From NCBI RefSeq assembly GCF_932294415.1, contig NC_065537.1:434001-498000 (forward strand): a stretch of DNA of 64,000 nt. Reading direction: 5' to 3'. The notes below the pieces were generated by a model. The model worked only from the letters and a program-made list of their open reading frames with translations. It had not been told where the DNA came from and searched no databases. A program made the translations under genes and the position numbers. Shown in pieces: positions 1 through 11,569 of this stretch (its first letter is position 1; each line of letters opens with the position of its first letter). This DNA is from Quercus robur (lineage: Eukaryota; Streptophyta; Magnoliopsida; Fagales; Fagaceae).

Positions 1-1240
1 ACTAACATCTTGGCACAAAGAAATGAGGTCAGGTGACATCTTGGCCCTAACCATTGGAGCAAAGATTGAAAAAGAAAGCCAAATTGATGAGTCTAGGCCC
101 CTAATCCGAATAGCTTCTGCATATCCCTTACTCCTAAATAGTTTTTGGCTTGAAATAAAGGTAGGTGACATGCCTTCCTCCCCTCTACGGATTTGGATCC
201 AGTGCAAATAACTAGGGTTAATTGAACCATGTAATAACCATTTTATGTAAGACATAAAAGTTGATGGGTAAATTTTTTTACCTTGTTAACTTTTTAACTT
301 TTTACTTTTTTGGCTTATTAACTTTTACATTTCACATAAGGTGGTAAACGCAAGATAAATATAATTTTTCTTTATTCTTCTTTCTTCCTAAGATGGTTCA
401 AAGATCACTATTCTTTACATTCTGCAATTGCAAATTTTAGATGATCAAATTAGTACCATCTGACAAAACTTAAGCAAAATATTAAAGTATACTTTTGATC
501 ATTGAAGTTTAGAGTTTATTTTTCGTTTTAACCCTTTACGTTATAAAAGTTTTCATTTTAATCCTTCATAATTGATTTTGTTTTTGTATGAACCCTATCA
601 TCCAATTTGTTGGTAATTTGATTGTTTAAGTACTAGATAAGTGGTATATATTAAGTCACTTCACCAATATAATGTTAGATATCACCAGAATATTGATAGA
701 AATTGGTGACAAGGACAATACGAAATAAAACATAAAGGGCTAAGATAAAATTTTTAAAACATAATTTTAGGGCTAAAAGTATATTTTAGTCTAAATTGAT
801 ATATTAAGATATCTAGACTATAAGAAGAACAAACTCTCTTTTAAAAAAAGAAAAAGAGGGCTGAGACTATATACTATATATATCAGAAAAATAACATAAA
901 AATAATAAGAGGGTGGAATAATGGAATAAAAGGGAATTGGGCTCATTCCTCTTTGACTCTGACCAATGACCATGCGTGTGTGCATAATTGAAGACAGATG
1001 GGTTACAATGGATAGAAAAAGACAGAAAATAAAAAAATAAAAACAAAGAGAAGAGATAGGAAAAATGGAGTTAAATTAGTAGTAATTGACAGTTAAGCAG
1101 ATTTTCTTCATCGTAATATGGCGATTTTCGGGAATAAGGTCTCCCATTCAACGAACATTTACCAATACAATTCCCTCATCAAAATACCCTCTTCACAACA
1201 AGACACATACATGCATAGCTCATACCCCTCCTCATCAATT
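1..1240. other. Upstream AT-rich intergenic DNA
   Basis: No convincing gene was seen here. The short open frame at 23-211 has no recognised domain. The only structure noticed is the MITE-like inverted repeat at about 481-795, listed separately. The rest is AT-rich spacer that leads into the NAC gene promoter. Confidence 0.5.
481..795. mobile_element. Possible MITE with long imperfect terminal inverted repeats
   Basis: The left end (about 481-575) and the reverse complement of the right end (about 715-795) share the order of words ATACTTTT, a T-rich stretch, TAACCCTTTA/TTAGCCCTTTA and TTTTATTTC-like runs, giving inverted repeats of roughly 75 bp with many mismatches. No coding capacity is seen between them. 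A short non-autonomous DNA transposon is the simplest reading, but low complexity could exaggerate the match. Confidence 0.4.
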
Positions 1241-1248
1241 CTATATAA
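1241..1248 (+). promoter_or_regulatory. Candidate TATA box of the NAC gene
   Basis: CTATATAA lies in a region followed by a CT-rich stretch (microsatellite at about 1379-1394) typical of plant leaders. If it is used, transcription would start near 1270-1280 and the leader would carry an intron. Inferred from sequence only. Confidence 0.35.
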
Positions 1249-1525
1249 CTACACCTTTCCTTAATTTACTTGTTTTCTTCTCTATCTTTATAATATATAA
1301 ATATATATTTTTCCTTTATTTCTGTGCCCATCTTGGGTTTTTAGTCAGTCCCAAAGATTTGCACTAATCCACATACCTCTCTCTCTCTCTCTCTTTAAAC
1401 TCAGGAACGTCGTGCCCTTGAAGCCAAGAAATTGGCAAACCTGAAACCACCGCTGTCTGCTTTTTTTCCTTCCTTCCTGCCTGCCCTGTTGTCTTTTTTC
1501 CTTTGTCTCAGAGGGAGCTGTACAG

Positions 1526-2559
1526 GTTTGCTTTTCTTCTTTATCACTCTTCTTTTTTTGCAGTTTATTATATCTTCTAACGGATACTTTTGGATTGGCT
1601 TCTCTCTACAATCTTGATTACTTACTACTACTTCATAAGATTTACACTTGTTTCTATGATCTACAGTAGTACTAGAAGAGATGAACTAAGAGCCTGCCTT
1701 TTTTTTCCTCCCACTCACACCCTACTCTCTCCTTCAACTTTGTTTTTTGGATGATATATCCATCTTATTTCAACTTCTTCTTTAGTTGGTTTCCTCAGCT
1801 GGAAACATAATAGATTTTTTGTTTTTTATTCAACTTAGTTTTGTTCTTCTTTATTTTCCCATCCTATGTATAAAGTGAGGATGGTGCAGGATCTGTATAT
1901 GTCTTTCAAGAAATAAGTGCTCTTGGTTTCTGAAATTTAGGGTTCTTTCTTATTCTGTTACATAGTTCTAAAAGAGCATCTCTTAAGCTTTTAGGATATA
2001 TATTAGCAGAGATCTTAACTCTAATTTATTTAATACTTATAGGTTTCCTTCTATTTGAATGTCAAAAAAACGTCATACACATGCATGAAAACTTTCAACT
2101 ATATAGTTACTTCCATATGATATCATCATTTAAAATAAAAATAAAATAAAAAACTTGGCTTTATTCATGTTCGGCCTTTCATCACCTACCTTCCATTTCT
2201 ATGTAAAAAAGAAGTCACTTTTATATATTTATTTATTTTTATTATTGTCCTTTCTTTGTACTTTCTGTTATATATCGGGTAGTACTAGCTAGGGAGATGA
2301 CTGCCAAGCTCCTTTTGGTTTCCATGTAATTTTTATGGTTTGTCATGAACAAATATATGAACATGATGTTTTAGGGCTCAAAATTTTAATAAAAGATCTA
2401 GATGAAAAGATAAATCTTTGGCCCTGAACCATGCTAGCTCTTAATTTGTACATCATATACATATAGTAGAAGACACGTCTTTCCAAGCTTGTCGAGTCCT
2501 AGACTGTGCATGCATGTAATTTGTCTTCTTATTGTGTCATGATTTCCTTTGATTTTCAG
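1526..2559 (+). other. Candidate leader (5' UTR) intron of the NAC gene
   Basis: A plausible donor (ACAG/GTTTGC) at 1526 and a strong acceptor (GATTTTCAG) ending at 2559 flank a 1.03-kb AT-rich stretch. The acceptor sits about 40 bases before the start codon at 2602. This would explain why the TATA-like box is 1.3 kb upstream. Inferred from splice signals only. Confidence 0.4.
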
Positions 2560-2601
2560 GGATCAGATTAAAACTAGAGATATAGTAAAGGGGGAGAGAG
2601 A

Positions 2602-4414
2602 ATGATGTCTGCTGCGGGAAATGGACAAGTGACAGTTCCGCCAGGGTTCAGATTCCACCCAACAGATGAAGAGCTTCTCTACTATTATCTAAGGAAGAAG
2701 GTCTCCTATGAAGCCATCGACCTTGATGTTATTAGAGAGGTGGATCTAAACAAACTCGAGCCTTGGGACCTTAAAGGTAATTACATTACATCACTTTTTT
2801 CCTCCTCCTCCTCCTCCTCCTCCTCCTCTGTTATAGCTAGCTAGTATATAATTAATATAGTTTCTTATATATACTATTTGGAGTTGAGTTTGGCAGGTAC
2901 TTAATTTGTCAAAGTCAAACCGCATATCTGGGGTTGAATGAACTTCATTTTAACTTAATTTCAGACAAGCATCTTACTGCAAACTTTTTGTTAGGTTTAG
3001 GGTTGTCATGGGATAAGGAAGACAAGATGGATATATATGGTTAATTCAGAGACATATATCTGAGGGAGAATTTTCATTTTCTCTCTCTCTAGTATCAACA
3101 ATGCATGATAAATAAACACTTGATCCTAAAAGTTTAAAAGGTTAAAAATTATTAATTTAATCATTATTCTAACTTTTTTTTTTTTTTAATTATTATTCTA
3201 ACACCTAGATGTTATATAATATGTCAGTCAAAATGATAACATATATTTTATTGGTTAATTAAGCATAAAATGATGAATATTGGTTTATCAATTTGCAGAG
3301 AAATGTAGAATTGGATCAGGTCCTCAGAATGAGTGGTATTTCTTTAGCCACAAGGACAAGAAATATCCAACAGGAACTCGAACAAATCGGGCAACTACAG
3401 CTGGTTTTTGGAAGGCAACAGGGAGAGACAAGGCCATCCATCACAGCAACACTAAAAGGATTGGAATGAGGAAAACCCTTGTCTTCTACACTGGCCGTGC
3501 TCCTCATGGCCAAAAGACTGACTGGATCATGCATGAGTATCGCCTTGACGATGACAATTCCGAGATTCAGGTAATTGCAATTAGGAAAAACTTAAAAAGT
3601 CATTACTGCTGGACAATAATGATGATGATAATGACTAATACAACCGTAATAAATAAATAGAAAATGGCAATGCTAATATCAATCTTATTACAAAAAGCTT
3701 ACAAACTTATGGCAACAATGTTCTTAATCGTCTTTTGTGTTGAATTTAAAAGTTAACATATCAATCAATTTGTAAATGTTATATAGTAAAAATTATAGTA
3801 TATTTGTCATATATTTTTTTTTTTTTTATGATAATAATAGTCTTCACTTTTTGCAGGAAGACGGCTGGGTTGTCTGTAGGGTTTTCAAGAAGAAAAATCA
3901 TAATCGAGGTTACCAATTACCAGAAGTAGCTGAAGAAGAACACCTGAGTAGTCATATGAAGGCAAGTGGTTCTGCACCACCACTACAGGAGCCAAAACAG
4001 AATAATATACAATCACTATATGATTATACGACCTTTGATGGCTCCATGCACCTCCCACAGTTGTTCAGTCCTGAGTCAGTAGTTGTTCCTCCATCCTTCA
4101 TATCACCAATGTCTTTAAACACCACGGACATTGAGTGTTCTCAAAACTTGTTGAGGCTAACAACTGCAAGCGGTTGTGGACTTATGCAACATGAGAGGTA
4201 CAATGGTGACTGGTCTTTCTTGGACAAGCTCCTTGCATCACATCAGACTCAGATGGATCATCATCATCAGCAGCATCATCAGCATCCCCAAACCAAATGC
4301 CACCCTTCATCTCTTCAACTTGCCGATCATGTGGGCACTTCAACTCATCATCATCAGAAATTCCCGTTTCAATACCTTGGCTGTGAGACTGACATTTTGA
4401 AATTTTCCAAGTGA
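2602..4414 (+). CDS. SMB: NAC transcription factor, SOMBRERO type
   Basis: Coding exons are 2602-2776, 3299-3570 and 3857-4414, joining in frame to 334 residues; Arabidopsis SMB is about 370. The N-terminal NAC domain (about residues 10-155) shows the five usual blocks, including [15 protein letters not shown], the WKATGRDK region and [12 protein letters not shown]. The intron positions are the usual ones for NAC genes. The C-terminal half carries short words shared with [43 protein letters not shown] and a terminal FPFQYLG...LKFSK, with a His/Gln-rich stretch between. SMB is a nuclear DNA-binding factor that drives lateral root cap maturation with BEARSKIN1/2. The start was chosen as the first ATG in frame with the NAC domain, where two ATGs stand side by side. 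BEARSKIN is less likely because the C-terminal words match SMB. Confidence 0.92.
2801..2828. repeat. (TCC)n microsatellite in NAC intron 1
   Basis: About nine TCC triplets follow the exon 1 donor by about 25 bases. The repeat lies wholly in the intron and is expected to vary in length. Confidence 0.9.
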
Positions 4415-6585
4415 ATTGGTCCACAGTTTTCTATCCTAAGCTGTACGTTCGATGGACATCTTTTTATATTAGCCATAGTCCTACTTTATATTTGGTTGAG
4501 ATTCTATCCCTTCTAATTTAATTAAGAGTTTTTATCAAAATGTATATACGCTAAGTTCGAATTGTTAAGAACTCAGTATTCATAATTATGCTTCTTTTTG
4601 TTTTCTCAGTTGCATTAATTAACTTGTTTATTTTCTATTTACTTTCTGAATTACAATCATGTTTAATACAAATAAAAATCTTTCATCTCACTCTTTAGAT
4701 ATTAGAATATGAGTTATAGCTAACATATCTTTTGCATGTTTTGAAACTCGAACTATTTAAAGAACCCAAAAAAAAAAAAAAGGATCTAAAGTTTTTAAAA
4801 TCAGATCAAAATTTAGTGAGAAATTGAACTATAATGACATAATAATTATTTTAATAATAATTGCTATGAAAACAAATAAAATAAGAGTGAAAAAAATTAA
4901 CAATTTGAACAAAAAAATAAGGGTATATAAAGATGTTAAAATATATCTTAATTTGAAGTTTAGATGATATTTCTTCTAATTTGTTGCAGAGATTAGATAA
5001 TTTATACAAAATATTTTAGTGAATTTGTAATTTATTAATATAATTAGGCAAAAGTAATACATTTAAAGTTTATTTCATTAAAAAAAGAAAGAAAAAAAAA
5101 GCCTAACAGTAACAGGGGGCGGGGCAGTTGTTCAATAAGAAATATAAAAATAAAAAAGCTAAAGTCATGGGGATAAGAAACAAGTGTGCGGCCTGGAATT
5201 ATTTGGTTTAAAAAAATAAAAAAAATATCTCAGTTTCCCATAACGGTCTTCCGTTCAAACGTACATCTTTTACAAACCAGTTATTTAGATGTATCATTAC
5301 ACGCGTTTTACGCGCGTGCGATTAGATTTTTTTTTAGAAAAAAAAAATTAGTGTTTTTATTTTATTTATATATATATATATATAATTTTTATTTTGAGAA
5401 TCTAATTTATAAATTGATAAAATAATTTGAAAATTAACAGGTAAGTGATCTTATTTTTTAGGCAATATTTTAGTAGGTATTAGAATTGTATTTTTACCGG
5501 ATTATTCTTTAATTTTGTCTCTACTTAAATATAAAGGTGTAGAGGCAATTTTAAACTAAAAAAAATGAGGAATCCAAATAGAAAAAGCTCATTAAATAAC
5601 AATATAGATAATCCAGAATAGTTACTAATAATTTGGATTTTTAAAAAATAAAATAAAAAATCAATGATCCACTTAAGAAAAAATATTTCCCCACACACAG
5701 CAAGGATTAATTTATTTTTAACATTTAATTAAATCAGGTAATCTCTCAAATTAAGAAAAGAAGTTTGTTTCTTTTTTTTTTTTTTTCCTTTTTTTTTTTT
5801 TTTGTTCCTTTTCTTCTTACCCATCTTCTTAAATAAAATAAAATAAAATAAATGATCCTAATCATATACCTCATATTTTCATAGATTCCCTCAAACATTT
5901 TATTGTTGCCGTTTATATTTCTTTATATATTCTCAAAAACTTTGTAATGTGGGACAAATCTTAAATCACATACCAATATCCTTCTATATCACAGTTTACA
6001 CAATAATTTTAACAATTAGGCCCTTTTTTCCACAAAACAATATAATGTTACAATTTGTTTAGAGAACCTCACCCTTTTAAGAAAAAATATTAAGCATTAT
6101 TTTTCTCCTTCACTTCCCTCTTTTAAATCTCTAAGTCATCTCTCTATTTATATAGCCAGTGTCCTATTATAGCATTCTATTACAAGACATATTTTCTTCT
6201 CTTGAACATTAACTTACAAAAATTTTGGCTATGGAACAAAGATCCTTTTCTGAAGGAAAGAAATAAGAGGCTATGTTTGGTAACAAATTTTACATGTTTT
6301 TAATTTTCCTCATAAATTAAGTTTTGAGAACAGTTTTTATTTTCTATTCATTATGGATTGTCAAACAAGATTTTTAGTTTTAAAAATAAAAAATTATTTT
6401 TTAAAATATAAAATAATGAGAAAAAAACAGTTACGAAACATGTTTATCATGACAGTTACAAAAAATAGTAAGTATTTTACTCATTATTTTATCATGACAG
6501 TCATCTTTCAGGCTCACGCACTTCTTGCTATTTTAACGAAGTTTTGATGTAGAATATGATAACAAACTTTAAGACAATGCATATC
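4415..6585. other. Gene-free AT-rich spacer
   Basis: This holds the NAC 3' UTR at its start and then AT-rich DNA with homopolymer runs (long T tracts at 5769-5803), a (TA)n run near 5368-5386 and AAAAT repeats near 5830-5855. No gene was recognised. Confidence 0.5.
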
Positions 6586-6589
6586 ATAC

Positions 6590-7435
6590 ACCTGGCTATG
6601 CCTTTAAGGCGATGCATTTCATAAAATGTTTCCATAAGAGATGCGTATGGACACATGGATATGTCTTTAATGCCATTCATTTCATAACTTAAAAAGCCTT
6701 TAAGGCAAACCAATTTCATAGGAAATGTTTTTAAAACACGTACATGAACACTTGGCTAAGTCTTTAAGGCAATACATTTCATAAAATGCTTCCATAAGAT
6801 ATGTGTATGGACACTTGGCTACCATGCATTTCATAGAAATTTTCATATAAAGCATGTATATGAACACTAGGCAAAGCCTTAGTTATGCATTTCAGAGGAA
6901 ATGTTTCCATAGAAGACGTGGATGAACCACTTGGCTAATTAAGCCTTTAAAGCCATGCATTTCATACACTTGGCTAAGCCCTTTAAGCAAGCTCATACAT
7001 TTGTCCAAGCCTTTTGCCATGCATTTCTTACACTTTAAAGTTTAAAGGGTAAGCATTTCATACACTTGGATAAGCCCTTTAAGCTCATACATTTGACCAA
7101 GCCTTTCAGCTCATGCATTTCATACACCTGGCTAAGCCTTTAAGGGGGCATGTATTTCATAAAATGTTTCCGTAAGAGATGTGTGTGGGCACTTGGCTAA
7201 GTCTGTAAGGCCATTCATTTCATACACTTTGCTACACCTTAAACACCAATAATATATTTCATAGGAAATTTTTTTTATAAAACTCATACATATATGAACA
7301 CTTGGTCTCTTCATAAGGCCATGCATTTCATAAAATGTTTTCATAAGATATGTGCTATATAGACTCTTGGCTATATATGAAGCATTTCATAGGAAATGTT
7401 TCTATAAAACATGTATATATATATATATGAACACT
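6590..7435. repeat. Degenerate minisatellite, unit about 60-70 bp
   Basis: Roughly a dozen diverged units begin near CACTTGGCTAAGCC, continue through TTTAAGGCCATGCATTTCATA and often end in AAATGTTTCCATAAGA plus a GTGTATG-like tail. Units differ in length through internal deletions. Partial minus-strand open frames arise because the unit length is often a multiple of three; no known domain appears in them. The array sits between the NAC gene and the DELLA-bearing element. Confidence 0.8.
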
Positions 7436-8400
7436 TTTTCGTGTAGACCCACTTGTTTTGGAGGATGCCCCCACCTCTGGCTTTTTCCTGGTTTCCTATA
7501 ACACTAACTACCATATTGATTGTAATAAAAGGTGCTTATGGATTGTTTGATATGAAAGCTGGGGATGTTAAGCACTTGTTTTCCCGAAAACATATTCATT
7601 TCTTGATTTCCAAACCTGTCAATTCCCAAACGTAAAAAAATCATGTTCCGAAGTATGTAAATATGACAATTGGAGTTTGCTAGTTAAATTGTTTTGGAGC
7701 CAAGTAAATAGAGGGAAATTGAAAAAGATCCAAGGAAAAAATGCCCGATAGAGATGTCTAGAATTCATGTGCCCAAGGGCAGTACCGGCCGGAGAACAAT
7801 GATTGTGGTTTCCGGTCTAGAGCATCGAGAACAAGAGTAAACTCACCTCACTTCTTAGCTAAACACTCCCTAGTGGGTAACTCAATTATTATTTACATGA
7901 TTGGTTTTTTAATTACTTTTTTCCTTTTTCCTTTTTCTTTCAAATTGCAATAAGAAATGAGTTTTGATGATTTAATTTAAAGAAAATCAACAACCAAAAA
8001 ACGAATAAATGTCATTTTGAGGGTTATTCACTGCGCTTTTTTACGAACACTAACAAGAGAACTAAATTGAATAAAGTTGAAACTTGGAGGATTAAATTGA
8101 ATAAAAATGAAGATAGAGGGCTGAATTGAATTTTAAGAAAGTTAGAGGATGCAATTTATAATTTAGCCTTAAGTAAATAAATTAAACGGTAAATTAGCAA
8201 ATAAAGTGAGAAAAGTGTGAGAGTTAGACATATGGTTATTGAAGAGTTAATATTTTAGTCTAAATCTCACATTGAGAGAGAGAGAATCATTATTTATAAG
8301 TGTGGAGATTTATTGAGTTTGTGTAATGTAGGAGAAAATGGGTCTAACCCTCGCACATTGGGGAATGTGAAGAGGAGGTATGAAAATACCATTTAGGCAC
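7436..8400. other. Intergenic DNA with no recognised gene
   Basis: The open frame at 7453-7635 has no recognisable domain. Around 8230-8400 words such as CTCACATTG resemble ends of short LTR-type elements, but no paired repeats were found. Nothing further can be supported. Confidence 0.4.
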
Positions 8401-8404
8401 TATA

Positions 8405-8925
8405 GTTAAGGGAGTAAATGACCATTGACCCGCTAATTAAACTAGTCGTTGGGCCTCTTAACTCTTTTGAAACTCTTGATCACACTCATTAATTAAAACG
8501 TGACCGTTGACCCACTAATTGGACTAGCCATTAAACCTTTTTAACTCCTATGAAACTCCTCATCAGACTCATTAAAACAAATAACTCCAACATCTAATTA
8601 ATTGGGTAATTAATCTTGGGAGGCCCATGATCTAAAAAAATAAACAACCATTGACCTAATAATTGGAGTAGTCATTGCGGGTTCCAGTTAACTCAACTGG
8701 TAAAGTCTCTGATGGTTGTATAAAAGATCTGGGGTTCAATCCCCGCTTACACCAAAAACTGATTGGTATCTTGGTCTGATGATAAAAAGCAATTATCAAA
8801 AGTGAACGCCATAGGTTAAAACTCTCTTAAAAAAATTGGAGTAGCCATTGGGTCTCTTAACTTCTTTAAAACTCCTCAAATCCATTATAACATGTAACTC
8901 CAACATCTAAATAATTACGCTATTA
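8405..8925. repeat. Three-unit tandem repeat, unit about 110-125 bp, split by a SINE
   Basis: Three diverged units carry the same word order: CATTGACC, CTAATT, GGACTAGCCATT, CTCTTAACTC, AAACTC and, in the second and third units, AACTCCAACATCTAA. The third unit (from about 8647) is interrupted by the SINE at 8678-8833. Origin unknown; it may be part of a decayed mobile element. Confidence 0.6.
8678..8833 (+). mobile_element. tRNA-derived SINE, Au-SINE-like
   Basis: An internal Pol III promoter is visible: A box TTAACTCAACTGG and B box GGGGTTCAATCCC. It is followed by a body with TTGGTATCTTGGTCTGATGA and a tail with ACGCCATAGGTTAAAACTCT plus a short A run. It is flanked by the 17-bp target duplication AATTGGAGTAGYCATTG at 8661-8677 and 8834-8850, with one mismatch. 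The body resembles the Au-SINE family as remembered. It is inserted in the third unit of a tandem repeat. Confidence 0.9.
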
Positions 8926-10135
8926 GTATCAAGAGACCTAATGAACCTATAAACAGACTACCTCAGACACATTTACACTAATTTTTGTGCCTCAGTTCAA
9001 TATTTTTGAGATATTCAATAAAATATTATTGCAATTCATATTTCCACATTTAAACCCTCCCCCATATAAAAATGCAATATTTATATTGATACAATTTTAA
9101 AAGCTAAAGGTTCAATTTAGAACAAACCAAACTATAAGAAGTAATATGTAATAGTCTTTTTCACGGTTTAATTTGATACTTTTAAAATTATAGTTCTTAT
9201 AATTTATAACCATCCTTAAAATATTGTTTAATTTTTTAGGTAGTTAACCTAAACCAAGTATCAAAAGAACATTTTAAAAAATCATACAATAATGATGAAA
9301 ATCAAAGCTTCGTATCAATTGAATTTTTCAATAAGATTTGATTAATAAAATATTCAACATAGAACTTGATAATGGCACATTCACTATCTTAAACTAATGA
9401 CTAATTTTGCAAATGCGCGTGGGTTTTTACTTTTTAGTTGATTAATAAAAGGTGAGATGAGATTTAGGATAGGTTTTTACATTAAAAATTGTCAATATAT
9501 ATTTTTTAAAAATATATTTTCTTTCAAGTAATAACTAAAGAAAAACTATTTGAAATTGAAGATAAGAAGTAAAAAACAGAAACAGGGAAGGCAAGGGCAA
9601 TCCAAATAGTTGCAAGAAAGAGGCACAAAAAAAATAGTATATAATATAAGAATATGATGTAACCTAAGTAAGGGATAATGTTAAAAATGGTAGAGAAAAT
9701 CATCGTTAAAAACTAATGTAAAATAAAAAGTAGGGCCTGGCAAAGCATGGGGTATGGCCTTTTTAGCTGATTGGGTTTTTTTTTTGGGTAGGCATCATGG
9801 ATTAGATTAGATTAGATAGGCAACAAGCCAACAATATTATATACTATATACTATATAGTCTATACTTTTTTTTTTTTTTGAGCAAATAGTCTATAATAAT
9901 ATAAAAAGTCTCTAGAGGTAACACTAAGGCATGGAATGGACTTCATGTGTTTGCCTTTTGTCCCGTGTGAATCAATGACTAATTGGTCTATGTGACTAAC
10001 ATAACATCCTCTAATTGTCTTTCTATGCAAACACTTAACAATATCTGCTTCCTTTTGTTTTGATTCTTCCAACTTTGAAAAATCTTTTTAGGAAAAGACC
10101 AATTATAGAAAAGCTATGAAAATATAAAATAAAAT
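8926..10135. other. Intergenic DNA with no recognised gene
   Basis: AT-rich spacer. A short run of GATTA repeats (about 9801-9818) and a T tract (9868-9879) are the only simple features. The minus-strand open frame at 9860-10072 has no recognised domain. Confidence 0.45.
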
Positions 10136-11272
10136 GGATAATTACAGTAAACCCACCTGTGGTTAGGCTCATTTTCACTTTGCCTACCCGTGGTTTAAAA
10201 CTTTATACTTTGCTCACCTGAACTTCAATCTGTTACCCATCCGTTACCCACCTTTCCCTTTGCCATTAGAAAAACATATTTTTAGGGAAAAACAAACATA
10301 ACAAAGATCAAAAAATTAGGGTTTCTTATTGCTTAAGAACTTCTATGAGAACAAAGTGGGGTACTCTTAGTTGTTCCTGGTTCTATTGTGTACCCATAAG
10401 CGAATATCAGTGAAGGAAGTCAAAAGCGATTCAAATCCTCAACTGGGTCTTGTTCGCTGTTACCGTCTTCTTCATCTTTGTCCTCGTCGAATGTGTGTGA
10501 GCAGACCCAGCCAGTGGTTCTTGTGGATTCGCAAGAGACCGGTGTTCGACTCGTGCACACACTCATGGCTTGTGCCAAAGCAGTCCAAAATGAAAACTTG
10601 GAGCTCGCGGGTGCTCTCGTCAAGATCATCAATTTACTCACGGCATCTCAAGCTCGTGCTATGAGAAAAGTCGCTACTTATTTTGCCGAAGCTCTAGCTT
10701 TTCGAATTTACAGAATTTACCCACAAGATTGCCTCGATGCTTCCATGCTTGATATGTTGCAGATGCACTTTTATGAGACCTGTCCTCACCTCAAATTCGC
10801 TCGTTTCACAGCTAACCAAGCGATACTCCAGGCATTCACTACTACTAGCAGTGTACACGTTATCGATTTTGGGTTGAAGCAAGGGATGCAATGGCCAGCA
10901 CTAATACAAGCGCTTGCATTAAGGCCTAGTGGGCCACCGATTTTTCGATTAACCAGAATTGGCCCATCTCAATCGGAAAACACTGATGCTTTACAGCAAG
11001 TGGGTTTGAAGTTGACGCAATTGGCCGAAACTATTGGCATCCAGCCGAGGTTGTTACTGTGAACTCAGTTTTTAAGCAATAAAAAACTCTAACTTTTTTA
11101 TCTTTGTTATGTTTGTTTTTCCTTAAAAATATGTTTTTCTAACGACAAAGGGAGAGGTGGGTAACAAATGGGTAACGGATTGAAGTTCAAGTGGGCAAAG
11201 TGTAAAGTTTTAAACCACGGGTAGGCAAAGTGAAAACGGGCCTAAACACTGGTGGGTTTACTGTAATTATCC
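10136..11272 (+). mobile_element. TIR DNA transposon carrying a host gene fragment (Pack-TIR/Pack-MULE-like)
   Basis: The two ends are long inverted repeats of about 205 bp (about 10136-10340 and 11068-11272), roughly 90% alike by eye. The outermost bases are GGATAATTACAGTAAACCCA, and inner shared words include TTTTCACTTTGCCTACCCGT and ACAAACATAACAAAGAT. The interior is a DELLA gene fragment and no transposase is present. A 9-bp direct repeat TAAAATAAA lies at 10125-10133 and 11278-11286, which would fit a Mutator-type target duplication, but it is low complexity and not flush with both ends. Long TIRs plus captured coding DNA fit a non-autonomous Mutator-like (Pack-MULE) element; another TIR superfamily is possible. 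Confidence 0.85.
10385..11085 (+). pseudogene. Captured DELLA (GRAS family) gene fragment
   Basis: The frame opening at 10478 (194 residues) reads as the start of a DELLA GRAS domain: [20 protein letters not shown], the [19 protein letters not shown] leucine-rich region, [15 protein letters not shown], and the VHIID-type motif [20 protein letters not shown]. It ends at LAETIGIQ. A further piece in another frame just downstream (about 11049-11076) reads VVTVNSVFK, a later DELLA motif, so about 40 residues between them are missing. The N-terminal DELLA/TVHYNP gibberellin-sensing motifs and most of the GRAS C-terminus are absent. Intact DELLAs repress gibberellin responses. This copy sits wholly between transposon inverted repeats, so it is a transduplicate and not the working gene. 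Confidence 0.85.
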
Positions 11273-11393
11273 CTTAATAAAATAAAGCCAAGAAAGAGCG
11301 AATCTGGAAGAAACCCTAGTAAGTAAAAAAAATGACAAATAATAATAATAATAATGCCATACTAGGAATTTTAATAGGTTTTTATTGGTTCTT

Positions 11394-11556
11394 AATTTTT
11401 ATTTAAGAAAGTTTCAACCTATAGCGTCCACTTCTGATGATAGTTCTTTTATCATCAGATCAAGACACCAATCAGTTTTTGGTGTAGGGAGGATTGAATA
11501 GCAAATCTTTTATACAACCATTAAAAATTTTACCAATTGAATTAACTGAAACCCAC
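11394..11556 (-). mobile_element. tRNA-derived SINE, same family as 8678-8833, reverse orientation
   Basis: Read on the minus strand it has GGGTTTCAGTTAATTCAATT at the head, a decayed B box, then CACCAAAAACTGATTGGTGT, a TTGATCTGATGATAAAAGAA region and GGACGCTATAGGTTGAAACT at the tail. It is flanked by the 13-bp repeat TTTATTRGTTCTT at 11381-11393 and 11557-11569, with one mismatch. It is older than the plus-strand copy judging by its decayed promoter boxes. Confidence 0.85.
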
Positions 11557-11569
11557 TTTATTAGTTCTT

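Noticed and set aside
7132-7344. Minus-strand frame of 70 residues in the minisatellite
   Set aside because: Open only because the repeat unit keeps frame; no known domain or start context.
10125-11286. TAAAATAAA as a definite 9-bp target duplication of the DELLA-bearing element
   Set aside because: The repeat is low complexity and sits at unequal distances from the two TIR ends, so it is reported only as possible.
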